NCBI GenBank assembly: GCA_947460235.1
Contig: CANHGK010000026.1
Location: 1 to 33,655, forward strand
DNA length: 33,655 nucleotides
Source: Paenibacillaceae bacterium
GTDB taxonomy: Bacteria > Bacillota > Bacilli > Paenibacillales > CANHGK01
Direction of reading: 5' to 3'
Shown piece by piece: positions 8,263 to 16,970 of this stretch (position 1 is the first letter of the stretch; every line of letters begins with the position of its first letter). Under the pieces are notes generated by a model, which worked only from the letters and a program-made list of their open reading frames with translations, did no database searches and was not told the origin of the DNA. A program made the translations under genes and the position numbers.

Positions 8263-9810
8263 ATGGGGAGTTGCGATCTGTCCTATACATATCAATTACT
8301 GACGATTTTGATTATGTTAAGCGGATTCTATTGGATTGTATTTCTACAACTAAAAAATTATCGTAATCAAAGAGAAATCAAGCATCTCAATTATTTAAAA
8401 CAGCAATATGCTTTATTCTATATATTGGAGCCGATCAACAATGACTTCTTATTTGTTGAAACATATGGAACATTATTTGATCAAAGCTTTAAATCGATTG
8501 GTATTCAATTAAAAGGATTATTTCTCACACAATTGGATCAATTTTTGATTAATGCAAACTATCCGGTCTTAGGGTTGAATCACAAATTATTGGAGTTATT
8601 AAAAACGGGGCAACCCTTTGTTGCAGTCCATGACTTACCGGGAAATCAAACTGTTTATACGATTTACTCCAAATTATCAGACGTTGGACAACCGGATCGG
8701 ATCTCTGGAATTGTTATTGAAATATCCGAACAAAAACAAATTGAGCGTAATTTACGAACGCAGCACCAACAAGTACTGGCAATTTTGGATCATGTTGTGG
8801 ATGTTTATTTTATTTGTAATATGGATTTAATAATTCTTGAAATGTCCGAAGGGATGCGAAATTATTTATCGGAAGATGAATTAGAGATTCTTAAAACGAG
8901 TCCATTTTCTAATCTCGATGTTGCTCAAGAGTTTGCTCAAGAGTTGGTTCAGATTATTGCACATGTTGTACATAACCGTGAGTCACATACACTCGAGAAA
9001 TTCTCCAAAAAACTAAATTTGTGGTTAGAAATTACCGTTATACCATTCAAAGATGAAATTATTTTTGGGATTCGCAATATTACATCTCGAAAAGAAGAAC
9101 AAATTGCATTAGAAAGAATGTCGCAATTAGATTTACTTGGGAATATGGCAGCTGCGATTGCACACGAAATTCGAAATCCGATTACAACGGTATCAGGGTT
9201 CATTCAATTACTATCAAAAGATCCCAAATGGTCTGTTTATTCGCATTTAAATTTGATGTTATCTGAAATTCAGCGCGCCGATCGAATTATTAGTGATTTT
9301 CTTGCGCTGTCAAAAAGCAAAGTTGTTCAGCGGTTACCAATGGACTTAAATTTAATCATTCATTCACTTGTCCCGTTGATGGAGTCGTACGCATTTTTGC
9401 ATAAACAACATCTGCGTATGGAACTCAATAAAGATGTACCGACTTCATTGCTTAATGATGCAGAAATTCGGCAAATGGTGCTTAATTTAGTACGCAATGG
9501 TTTTGAATCGATGGATGAAAATGGAGAAATCGTCATCCGTACTGGAATTGACGATTTGAGTGGTCGTATTGAGTTAATAATTAGTGATCAAGGCCATGGG
9601 ATCGATCCTACAATTATGGACAAAATAACCTTACCACTTTTTACAACGAAAAATAATGGAACTGGATTAGGTTTATCTGTTTGTCAACGGATTGCTGAGC
9701 GCCATGATGCTGAGTTGAATTGGACATCAACTGCACAAGGTACTACGGTCCGTTTACTTATTCCTATCCACCAAATACCGACACATGATCAAGTGTTAAT
9801 ACATGACTAA
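8263..9810 (+). CDS. PAS sensor histidine kinase next to spo0A (sporulation-kinase-like)
   Basis: About 515 residues. There is one N-terminal membrane helix (about 9-27), two PAS-like sensory regions (roughly 55-165 and 170-280), a HisKA domain and a HATPase domain. The phospho-acceptor is H301 in IAHEIRNP. The N box LNLVRNGFESM, G1 DQGHGID and G2 GTGLGLSV are present, so it should be catalytically active. The H-box AAAIAHEIRNPITTVSGFIQLL-like stretch is of the KinA-KinE type. There is no partner response regulator except Spo0A itself, whose stop is about 24 bases upstream. The start is uncertain: the ATG at 8263 lacks a strong ribosome-binding site and a TTG at 8242 is possible, so translation may be coupled to spo0A. 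The direct substrate (Spo0F or Spo0A) cannot be told from sequence. Confidence 0.85.
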   Translation: MGSCDLSYTYQLLTILIMLSGFYWIVFLQLKNYRNQREIKHLNYLKQQYALFYILEPINNDFLFVETYGTLFDQSFKSIGIQLKGLFLTQLDQFLINANYPVLGLNHKLLELLKTGQPFVAVHDLPGNQTVYTIYSKLSDVGQPDRISGIVIEISEQKQIERNLRTQHQQVLAILDHVVDVYFICNMDLIILEMSEGMRNYLSEDELEILKTSPFSNLDVAQEFAQELVQIIAHVVHNRESHTLEKFSKKLNLWLEITVIPFKDEIIFGIRNITSRKEEQIALERMSQLDLLGNMAAAIAHEIRNPITTVSGFIQLLSKDPKWSVYSHLNLMLSEIQRADRIISDFLALSKSKVVQRLPMDLNLIIHSLVPLMESYAFLHKQHLRMELNKDVPTSLLNDAEIRQMVLNLVRNGFESMDENGEIVIRTGIDDLSGRIELIISDQGHGIDPTIMDKITLPLFTTKNNGTGLGLSVCQRIAERHDAELNWTSTAQGTTVRLLIPIHQIPTHDQVLIHD

Positions 9811-9831
9811 TGTGCGTCAGTTTTCAAATAC

Positions 9832-9876
9832 AAACACCCGATCAACTGGTATATGCGTCCAGTTGATCGGGTGTTT
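9832..9876. terminator. Bidirectional terminator between the kinase and kamA genes
   Basis: AAACACCCGATCAACTGG (9832-9849) pairs perfectly with CCAGTTGATCGGGTGTTT (9859-9876) around a 9-base loop, an 18-bp stem. T-rich sequence follows on the plus strand, and the A/T-rich flank also serves the minus strand. It sits between two convergent genes. Confidence 0.93.
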
Positions 9877-9889
9877 TGTTTACGGGCGG

Positions 9890-11287
9890 CTATGAGCATG
9901 GCGGAGTGGAGGTAGGCTCATGTTGCGCACGGAATTTCTTTTGTTTTAATTGATCACGTTTAATGCGCATATCTTTTAAACTGAGATGTGATTGATCTTC
10001 GGTATATTCATCTCGTTTGTCCATTCGCCTTAAACCTTCTGGAATCAAATTTGCACGTGTTGGTGCAATTGCGACATCATATATACTTTTCGGACCATCA
10101 TTCAACTGTTTTTGCACGGTAATAAATTCTTCATAAAAAGCATCCGCGCGACCTTCAATATAATTTGGTGGTTCCGGATAATTCACGATCATTCCTTCAA
10201 AATTTCTAAGAACAACGGCATGATTTGATTGAGAGATGAGGTAAGTTGGAGCAACCGGAATTTTCCCTCCACCACCCGGTGCGTCCACAACAAATGTAGG
10301 TACAGCGTAGCCCGAAGTGTGTCCACGCAGCCCTTCCATTATTTCAATTCCTTTGCTTACAGAAGTCCGGAAATGTCCAATCCCCTCGCTTAAATCACAT
10401 TGATAAATATAATATGGTCGAACACGTGTCATTACTAGGGAATGCATTAATTTTTTCATAATTGGTAATGAATCATTGATCCCTGCAAGTAATACGGTTT
10501 GATTTCCGACAGGAACGCCAGCATCTGCAAGCATCGTACAGGCACGTTTGGATTGTTCTGTAAATTCGAATGGGTGATTAAAATGTGTATTTAACCAAAT
10601 TGGATGATGTTTTCGTAAAATATTACAAAGTTCAGGTGTAATACGCTGCGGAAATACGACTGGCGCTCTTGTACCAATACGAATGATTTCGACATGCGGA
10701 ATGGCCCGAAGTCCTGTTAACAAATAATCTAAGATATGATCATTAATTAAAAGTCCATCACCGCCAGACAATAATACATCACGCACTTCTGGACTGCGAC
10801 GAATATAGTCAATCGCACGATCCATTTGTTGTCTTGGTACGCCCATGCCGACTTGACCAGAAAATCGACGACGCGTGCAATACCTGCAATACATTGAACA
10901 TTGATTCGTTACCAAAAAAAGTACCCGATCTGGATAGCGATGCGTAAGACCAGGTGTTGGTGAGTCTTCATCCTCATGCAGCGGATCTTCTGCATCATAC
11001 GGTGTACGCATCATTTCATGTGATAATGGTACGGATTGTAAACGAATCGGGCAACGTGGATCTGTTTTGTGCATTAAAGAAGCATAATATGGCGTAATAT
11101 TTAGCGGAATTGTTAACGTTGACATACGAACGCCTTCTTCTTCCTCCGGGGTTAAATCAATGACTTGTTTTAATTCGTCAACTGTTTTGATCGTGTTTGT
11201 TAGTTGCCAAACCCAATCATCCCATTGTTCATCGGTTACTTGGTTCCAAATGAGGACATCTTTCCAATTGCGCATGTATGGATTCAT
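9890..11287 (-). CDS. kamA: Lysine 2,3-aminomutase
   Basis: A 465-residue radical SAM/PLP enzyme that interconverts L-lysine and L-beta-lysine. The radical SAM cluster motif is CSMYCRYC, with C130, C134 and C137. The SAM-binding GGD is in LLSGGDGLL. Substrate and PLP residues match KamA: D298 in QCDLSEGIGHFRT, D335 in VVDAPGGGGKIP and PLP-lysine K342. These favour lysine over EpmB-type or arginine-type relatives. The start ATG at 11287 has GGGAGGGA six bases upstream; a TTG six codons further out overlaps that site. No other lysine-fermentation gene is nearby, so beta-lysine may serve as an osmolyte, a precursor or a catabolite; that is not resolved. It lies behind a sigma-54-type promoter. 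Confidence 0.95.
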   Translation of the reverse strand: MNPYMRNWKDVLIWNQVTDEQWDDWVWQLTNTIKTVDELKQVIDLTPEEEEGVRMSTLTIPLNITPYYASLMHKTDPRCPIRLQSVPLSHEMMRTPYDAEDPLHEDEDSPTPGLTHRYPDRVLFLVTNQCSMYCRYCTRRRFSGQVGMGVPRQQMDRAIDYIRRSPEVRDVLLSGGDGLLINDHILDYLLTGLRAIPHVEIIRIGTRAPVVFPQRITPELCNILRKHHPIWLNTHFNHPFEFTEQSKRACTMLADAGVPVGNQTVLLAGINDSLPIMKKLMHSLVMTRVRPYYIYQCDLSEGIGHFRTSVSKGIEIMEGLRGHTSGYAVPTFVVDAPGGGGKIPVAPTYLISQSNHAVVLRNFEGMIVNYPEPPNYIEGRADAFYEEFITVQKQLNDGPKSIYDVAIAPTRANLIPEGLRRMDKRDEYTEDQSHLSLKDMRIKRDQLKQKKFRAQHEPTSTPPCS

Positions 11288-11328
11288 AAAAATCCCTCCC
11301 CTCAAACGGTCTGCACAATAGTATATTG

Positions 11329-11344
11329 AGCAAATGTCATGCCA
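11329..11344 (-). promoter_or_regulatory. Sigma-54 (-24/-12) promoter of kamA
   Basis: On the minus strand the sequence is TGGCATGACATTTGCT. It matches the sigma-54 consensus TGGCAC-N5-TTGCW at every defined position but one, with the GG (-24) and GC (-12) correctly spaced. The predicted start is about 30 bases before the kamA ATG. The gene just upstream encodes a sigma-54 activator, which supports the call. Confidence 0.82.
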
Positions 11345-11387
11345 GTTTGGGAATGGTCAATTGTTTTTTTGAAAAATTTGAACTAGA

Positions 11388-12638
11388 TCAAATGATCCAG
11401 CGTTTTGGTGGTTGATCATCTGAATCATTCGATTCGGTGATCACTCGGTGACGCACGTAAGGAGGGAGATCCTCCAAGGTTAGACGTTCATCGGTCGATT
11501 CTTTCATCAATAATGCAGATTCAAAAACATGTCTCATTTCACGTACGTTTCCGGGCCAAGGATATTTTTCGATCCATGTACGAAGTTCGTCAGAGCATTC
11601 TCGTATCGAAGTGCCGCACGCTTGATTGAGCTCACGTAGAAAATGTTGCATAAGCAAATGAATGTCGCTACGCCTTGAATGAAGGGACGGTAGTTCAATG
11701 GAAATTACGTTCAAACGATAAAATAAATCTGATCGGATCATTGAACGGTTAATCGCTTCTTCGGGGTGGACATTCATGGCTGCAAGGACACGAACATCGA
11801 CCATCGATTCATAGGTTGCTCCGATTCGGCGAACACGACCGTCTTGTAATACACGAAGTAATTTTGCTTGAAGTTGCACATCAAGCATATGAATTTCGTC
11901 CAAAAACAACGTGCCTCCATCGGCTTGCTCAAATAAACCTGCACGGTCAACTGAACCAGTAAATGCTCCGCGTGTCGTGCCAAATAAAATTCCTTCCATC
12001 AATTCACGAGGCATTGCAGCACCATTTTGTGCGATAAACGGTCCGCTTCGACGAGCGCTCGCATTGTGTATACTATGCGCAAGTAATTCTTTACCACTTC
12101 CCGTTGGACCATAAATTAATACACTCGCATTGGTGCGAGCTGCTTTTTGTCCGCGTGTAATTGCTTCGAGGAATAAGGGATGTTCGCCAATTAAATCACT
12201 AAATTCATATTGCGCAGAACCGACAGAATGTGTTTTCGCATTTCCAGTTTTTTTTCGAATCATTTGGTCGCGTAAATCGAGAACTTGTTCGTTTAATCGG
12301 ACCATCTGACTAATATCCCGGGCCATTTCAATCGCGCCAATACATTCACCTTGTTCTAGTAAAGGAATCGTCTGATTTATTGTAGTTACACGCTGTCCGC
12401 AGTGATTCGTATAGGATTGCACGCGCGGTTCTAGTTTTGATCCTGATGCGATAACTGACAATAATGTACTCGTTTCTGCAGTGAGTGAGGGATACATTTC
12501 CAAGACGTTTTTACCAATCACTTGATCACGTGAAAGTCCATCAATTTCAGCCATTTTTTCATTATAAAATATCGTTGTGCCATCACAGTTTATAACATGA
12601 ATGCCGATATCTAATATATTAAGTATTGATTCAAACAT
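11388..12638 (-). CDS. RocR-like PAS/AAA+ sigma-54 activator lacking a DNA-binding domain
   Basis: A 416-residue bacterial enhancer-binding protein. An N-terminal PAS domain (about 5-110) and a short helical linker (about 115-135) lead to a full sigma-54 AAA+ domain (about 145-375). That domain has Walker A GPTGSGKE (177-184), the sigma-54 contact loop GAFTGS (224-229, Ser replacing the last Ala of GAFTGA), Walker B GGTLFLDEI (241-249) and PWPGNVREM near the end. It stops about 20 residues after LEDLPPYV, where RocR/NtrC proteins continue into a Fis-type helix-turn-helix; none is present, nor is one visible in the 100 bases downstream. The start ATG at 12638 follows AAGGGGGTGA; a GTG at 12647 overlaps that site. 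It probably senses a small molecule and drives kamA. Confidence 0.9.
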   Translation of the reverse strand: MFESILNILDIGIHVINCDGTTIFYNEKMAEIDGLSRDQVIGKNVLEMYPSLTAETSTLLSVIASGSKLEPRVQSYTNHCGQRVTTINQTIPLLEQGECIGAIEMARDISQMVRLNEQVLDLRDQMIRKKTGNAKTHSVGSAQYEFSDLIGEHPLFLEAITRGQKAARTNASVLIYGPTGSGKELLAHSIHNASARRSGPFIAQNGAAMPRELMEGILFGTTRGAFTGSVDRAGLFEQADGGTLFLDEIHMLDVQLQAKLLRVLQDGRVRRIGATYESMVDVRVLAAMNVHPEEAINRSMIRSDLFYRLNVISIELPSLHSRRSDIHLLMQHFLRELNQACGTSIRECSDELRTWIEKYPWPGNVREMRHVFESALLMKESTDERLTLEDLPPYVRHRVITESNDSDDQPPKRWII

Positions 12639-12792
12639 ACGAATCACCCCCTTATGATTAATTTTGAACTTGTTTGTAAGGAAATGCTTGAATTTTTCGT
12701 ATCATATTTTGTGAACATCCCGCACGTATTTATCTTTCTATTAATCGTTGGAATTGACCCTCAAAAATGTACCTGTTATTCTGTAATTTAAG

Positions 12793-12798
12793 TATAAT
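12793..12798 (+). promoter_or_regulatory. Candidate -10 element for the YcxB-like gene
   Basis: A perfect TATAAT lies 20 bases before the ATG at 12819. The -35 is weak (TGTACC near 12769). It falls in the 180-base gap between divergent genes; otherwise that gap shows only the ribosome-binding sites. Confidence 0.45.
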
Positions 12799-12818
12799 GC
12801 TAGAAGAGGTGTACTAAC

Positions 12819-13325
12819 ATGCTTAATCCGATTGTGATCAAGTTTTATTTACCTGAACATGAATTTGTCAATGCGATGCGAACGTATAATTGGAAAACGA
12901 AATGGACGGGGCGGGATTTGTTTATTTCTATTTCTATTTTGATGACGTGTATTTGGTCCTGGGGAACCTTCGGATTATCTGCAACAAATATATTTTGTAT
13001 GATTGCTGCAGGTGTATATTTGTTTATTGGTAATTGGATTTTATCTGAATTACCGAAGCGTCAATATCAGCAACAGCCGCATTTCCATCATCCTATGGCC
13101 ATGTGGTTCTCCGATGAAGCGATTATTTCCACAAATGGAAAAGAAGAAACACGCATTGATTGGTCACATTATAAAGAAACCATTGAAACTCGGATGTATT
13201 TTTTTATGAAATATAATAAAGACAGCTATACGGTAGTGCCGAAGCGTGTATTTCCAACGTATGCCCAAATGGAAGCATACCGTTTGTTGGTTGAAAGTAA
13301 AATGCCTATTCAGAAATGGAAATAA
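12819..13325 (+). CDS. YcxB-like membrane protein
   Basis: A 168-residue protein with two adjacent membrane helices (about 31-48 and 52-72) followed by a soluble beta-rich C-terminal domain. That domain has the YcxB-like (PF14317-type) pattern: a phrase around GKEETRIDWSHYKETIET, then Y.VVPKRVF and a terminal helix. The family is widespread in Bacilli and has no established function. The ATG has AGAGG upstream. The gene is followed 31 bases later by a small membrane protein gene and then topB on the same strand. Confidence 0.8.
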   Translation: MLNPIVIKFYLPEHEFVNAMRTYNWKTKWTGRDLFISISILMTCIWSWGTFGLSATNIFCMIAAGVYLFIGNWILSELPKRQYQQQPHFHHPMAMWFSDEAIISTNGKEETRIDWSHYKETIETRMYFFMKYNKDSYTVVPKRVFPTYAQMEAYRLLVESKMPIQKWK

Positions 13326-13356
13326 ATTAGTTTGTTTATTGAACAGAGGTGAAAAG

Positions 13357-13782
13357 ATGCGCGTTATTCAGAAGTCCGAATGTATTTCACGTTGGGTCTA
13401 TGCTGCCGCATTCGGAACCGTTGCTGGTACCGTTGTTGCAATGTGTAAAGAGTTTGGACCTGTCTTCATGAGAGGGTTTACATTCGAGTGGTTAATGATA
13501 TTTGTAAGCATAGGTATTGGATTTATGTATCCATTTGTGCGTAAACCACATCTTGTCTTTAGAGTTATCAGTGCTTCATTGATCGGGTTCGTCGCATATG
13601 TTACGTTTACAATATTTATTATTCAAATCGCTGCACTCGTTTCAATCTTTTTAACGTTCGTAAATTGGCGTGCAGTATATAGCAGGGACGGATTAAAAGA
13701 ATCGGTATCGACTTGGTATGGCAAAGTGACATGGGAAGAACATATCGGGGATTCAGACGGAAGTACGCAAATTTTTTATTGA
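13357..13782 (+). CDS. Small membrane protein of unknown function
   Basis: I do not recognise a family. The 141-residue protein has about three hydrophobic segments (roughly 15-30, 43-60 and 68-104) and a polar, acidic C-terminus (from about 120) ending near GDSDGS. The longer open frame reaches back to 13246 inside the upstream gene, but ATG 13357 has a strong AGAGGTGA at 13345-13352 and starts a plausible cytosolic N-terminus. It lies 21 bases before topB and probably shares its transcript. Confidence 0.75.
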   Translation: MRVIQKSECISRWVYAAAFGTVAGTVVAMCKEFGPVFMRGFTFEWLMIFVSIGIGFMYPFVRKPHLVFRVISASLIGFVAYVTFTIFIIQIAALVSIFLTFVNWRAVYSRDGLKESVSTWYGKVTWEEHIGDSDGSTQIFY

Positions 13783-13803
13783 TTCAAATGGAGGGACAAG
13801 TGC

Positions 13804-16038
13804 TTGAGTAAGCAGTTGGTATTAGCGGAGAAACCGAGTGTTGCCCGCGATTATGCTCGCATCTTAAATTGTAAAACAAAAGGCGAAGGATGCTTCGAAG
13901 GACCGGACCACGTGGTGACGTGGTCCTTTGGTCATTTATGCACATTAAAAGAGCCGGACGATTATACCGACACATGGAAATCATGGAAATTAGAAACGTT
14001 GCCAATGATCCCTGCGTTTGAATTGAAACTGAATGGTGACAAAGGTGCTCGTGATCAATTTAAGTGTATTAAAACGCTCGTTCACCGTAGTGACGTAACA
14101 GAAATCGTAATTGGTACCGATGCTGGGCGTGAAGGCGAGGCGATTGCTCGTTGGATTTTGACGCTTGCTGGGAATAAAAAACCGATGGTCCGCTTATGGG
14201 TAAGTACGATGACCGATGCAGATTTGCGCAAAGGGTTTACAAGTCTTAAACCAGCCTCGGCATATGATTCCTTATATGATGCCGCATTCGCACGCGCGAA
14301 ACAGGATTGGCTCATTGGGATGAATTTTACACGATTGATGACACTAACGAGAGCAACCGGCAAACAAGTTTTGTCTGTGGGACGGGTGCAAACACCTGTA
14401 TTAAGTTATGTTGTCACTCGTGATTTAGAAATTGAAGCGTTTCAAGCGGATCCATTTTATGAGGTGCTCGCAACCTTTGATCGTGGATATAAGGGCAAAT
14501 GGGTTGATGATAAAAACGAATCAAAAATCATTGAAACAAGCATCGCTGAACAAATTGTTGCACGAGTCAATGGAAAACCCGGTCAAATTGCTAATGTCAA
14601 AACCGAATTAAAATCAAAACCTGCACCGCAATTATTTGATTTGACAGCGCTGCAACGACAAATGAACCGTAGATTCGGATTTTCAGCCAAAAAGACGCTA
14701 GACCTTACACAGACACTTTATGAAGAACATAAAATTTTGTCATATCCGCGTACGAATAGCCGATATTTATCCGATTCTATGAAACTAGATTTGCCCAAAA
14801 TCGTTCGCCGGTTAAATTTTGGACCATTCACTTCACTTGTGGAACCGTTGTTGAATCGTGCTAGGGCTAATTCCAATATTGCTGCTGACTGGTTTTCGAA
14901 CGAACGTCGGTTTATTAATAATGCCGAAGTGACGGATCACCATGCGATTATTCCGACAGATACGAATATGGAAGCACAATATGCCCGCTTAACCTCAGAG
15001 CAAAGACTTGTTTTCGACGAAGTTGCGCTGACCTTTTTGGCACAATTTTATACGGATTATTTATATAACAGCACAACGGTTCATACTCAAGTAGAAGATG
15101 ACTTGTTTTTATCGCGCGGCGTTGAAGAAGTTCAACTCGGTTGGCGGACATTGTTTCAAACGGATCCGGATGCAGAACAAGATGCTGTCGGCGGAGATCT
15201 CGATGGCGATAAAGGTAAAAAAGGGAAAACGTCTGTTAGAAAGAAAAAGAGTTCGTCTGACAGTGATGCTGCGGATACTCAAAAGTTACCCCCGCTAACG
15301 ACATGGGATCCCGTTGTCGTTGTTGATGCGGAATTATTATCGAAGAAAACAAAACCACCTGCACGGTTAACAGAAGATTCCATCTTGGCATGGATGGAGA
15401 AATACGGACTTGGAACGCCGGCGACACGTGCGGGCATCTTGGAAACGTTGATTGGACGAAATTTTATACAACGTCAAAAAAAGCAACTGATCTCTTCGGA
15501 TATTGGAAAACAATTTATTAGCTTAATTGATGATCGATTAAAGTCTGTAGAGCAAACCGCAGAGATGGAAGCGGCGCTCGAAGCAATCATGAAAAACCAA
15601 CGATCAGAAGTTGACGTAATGGACCAAATGATTGAAAGACTTCGCGCGGAAATGGCAAGACTAAAATCTGAGGTAATTGCTCTTCCGCGTCATGCTCGCC
15701 TTGGAAAATCACCAGATGGTAAATCTTCAGAAGTTGACGATCCAAGTGCAACCACTACCCGAGTCCAACGGGAAATCATTGGGGTATGTCCGGTATGCGC
15801 TCAATCGTCAATCGTGGAAACAGATAAAGCATTTGGCTGCATGCGTTTTCGAGAAGGTTGTCAATTTACGATTTGGAAAACGATGGCTGGTGAAACCGTT
15901 CCACGCCAAGCGGCAATGGAATTGATCACAGCAGGACGTACATCAATTAAACTTGGATTTATCTCGAAAGCGGGAAAACCATTTGAAGCTTTCTTGATGG
16001 TAAAAGACGGAAAGGTCGCATTCGACTTTGGAGGATAA
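13804..16038 (+). CDS. topB: DNA topoisomerase III
   Basis: A 744-residue type IA topoisomerase that relaxes negative supercoils and decatenates DNA through a 5'-phosphotyrosine link. The TOPRIM domain has E9 in LAEKPSVARD and D106/E110 in IGTDAGREGE. The catalytic Tyr is Y314 in ILSYPRTNSR. The C-terminus carries a CPVC pair (C662, C665) with later Cys residues, a zinc-ribbon-like element, and a final beta-rich domain. An unusual Lys/Asp/Ser-rich, low-complexity insert lies at about 454-496 within the core. The TTG start follows GGAGGG by seven bases and no better in-frame start is visible. Overlapping ribosome-binding sequence links it to the next gene. Confidence 0.96.
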   Translation: MSKQLVLAEKPSVARDYARILNCKTKGEGCFEGPDHVVTWSFGHLCTLKEPDDYTDTWKSWKLETLPMIPAFELKLNGDKGARDQFKCIKTLVHRSDVTEIVIGTDAGREGEAIARWILTLAGNKKPMVRLWVSTMTDADLRKGFTSLKPASAYDSLYDAAFARAKQDWLIGMNFTRLMTLTRATGKQVLSVGRVQTPVLSYVVTRDLEIEAFQADPFYEVLATFDRGYKGKWVDDKNESKIIETSIAEQIVARVNGKPGQIANVKTELKSKPAPQLFDLTALQRQMNRRFGFSAKKTLDLTQTLYEEHKILSYPRTNSRYLSDSMKLDLPKIVRRLNFGPFTSLVEPLLNRARANSNIAADWFSNERRFINNAEVTDHHAIIPTDTNMEAQYARLTSEQRLVFDEVALTFLAQFYTDYLYNSTTVHTQVEDDLFLSRGVEEVQLGWRTLFQTDPDAEQDAVGGDLDGDKGKKGKTSVRKKKSSSDSDAADTQKLPPLTTWDPVVVVDAELLSKKTKPPARLTEDSILAWMEKYGLGTPATRAGILETLIGRNFIQRQKKQLISSDIGKQFISLIDDRLKSVEQTAEMEAALEAIMKNQRSEVDVMDQMIERLRAEMARLKSEVIALPRHARLGKSPDGKSSEVDDPSATTTRVQREIIGVCPVCAQSSIVETDKAFGCMRFREGCQFTIWKTMAGETVPRQAAMELITAGRTSIKLGFISKAGKPFEAFLMVKDGKVAFDFGG

Positions 16039-16042
16039 TGCG

Positions 16043-16966
16043 TTGGAACCATGGAAAGCGGAAATCGAATTTACGACGAATGAACTTCGCTCAGTACTTA
16101 TACAACAAGCCGAGCATCTTTTTCCAGCGGGTGTGCCTGATGTGCGTCCATATGGGGAAGGCTATAGCCAACTGGTTTATACCGTTGGTCCCAATTATGT
16201 GTTACGCGTACCAAAGCAGCAAACGGCCAAGCAAAACTTGTTAAATGGGATTCGTATGGATCAATGGTTACAATCCAGGTTGAGGTCATGTCCACTGCCA
16301 ACGTCGCAAATCGTATGGATGAGTGATGAACCGATCATGATGGCGCTTGTTACAAAGATTCAAGGTCAAACCCCGGGGGTAACATCGGAATCGATACGAG
16401 GTGAATCTGCGGAACAGCTCGCAATTTTTTTGCGTTGGTTACACGATCAATCTGCAGATGAATTACGTGATTATGGTGTTGAAAAGCCGAGTTATATTCG
16501 GATGGAACGAAACCATTTGATCAAAGGTGTCTCTGAGCGTTATGAATTTGCGAGGCAACAACAGTGGTTTGATCAAGTCCAATTAGCCGAGATACATCAT
16601 GTGATTGAGTCATTTCATAACACTGCACCACTAGAATTGATGAATGTTCCGCTTCATGGTGATGTGCATCCGCTGAATCTATTAGTTGATGATGATGGAC
16701 GATTGACTGCAATCATTGACTGGGATGATGCTTATATTGGACATCCAGCGGTTGATTTATCAATTGTGTATTCGTGGATTCCGGAAAATTCGAGATCGTT
16801 ATTTTGGAAATGTTATGGCGTTATCGATGAGCAAACGAAACAATATGCGAGGATGACGGCACTATATATTGGTTTACATATTCATTGGTCCACAATGATC
16901 ACGAACGATGCGAAACGAGAAAAATTAGCTAGACAGATGATTACAGATTGTATTTCCGGGAGATGA
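16043..16966 (+). CDS. APH-family (aminoglycoside/choline kinase-like) phosphotransferase
   Basis: About 307 residues of the protein-kinase-like APH fold. There is an N-lobe with YGEGYSQLVYTV and VLRVPK (ATP-binding Lys). The Brenner catalytic loop HGDVHPLNLL starts at H205 with catalytic D207, and the Mg-binding IIDWDD follows about 20 residues later. The substrate is unknown; family members phosphorylate antibiotics, sugars, choline or other small molecules, and nothing here points to antibiotic resistance. The TTG at 16043 lies eight bases after GGAGG (16030-16034), which overlaps the end of topB. A longer frame from TTG 16028 is less likely because it precedes that site. It is probably co-transcribed with topB and the metallophosphoesterase. 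Confidence 0.82.
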   Translation: MEPWKAEIEFTTNELRSVLIQQAEHLFPAGVPDVRPYGEGYSQLVYTVGPNYVLRVPKQQTAKQNLLNGIRMDQWLQSRLRSCPLPTSQIVWMSDEPIMMALVTKIQGQTPGVTSESIRGESAEQLAIFLRWLHDQSADELRDYGVEKPSYIRMERNHLIKGVSERYEFARQQQWFDQVQLAEIHHVIESFHNTAPLELMNVPLHGDVHPLNLLVDDDGRLTAIIDWDDAYIGHPAVDLSIVYSWIPENSRSLFWKCYGVIDEQTKQYARMTALYIGLHIHWSTMITNDAKREKLARQMITDCISGR

Positions 16967-16970
16967 GCAA

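Noticed and set aside
16043-16966. Antibiotic-resistance aminoglycoside phosphotransferase
   Set aside because: Only the general APH fold motifs are present, and the housekeeping context with topB gives no resistance signal.
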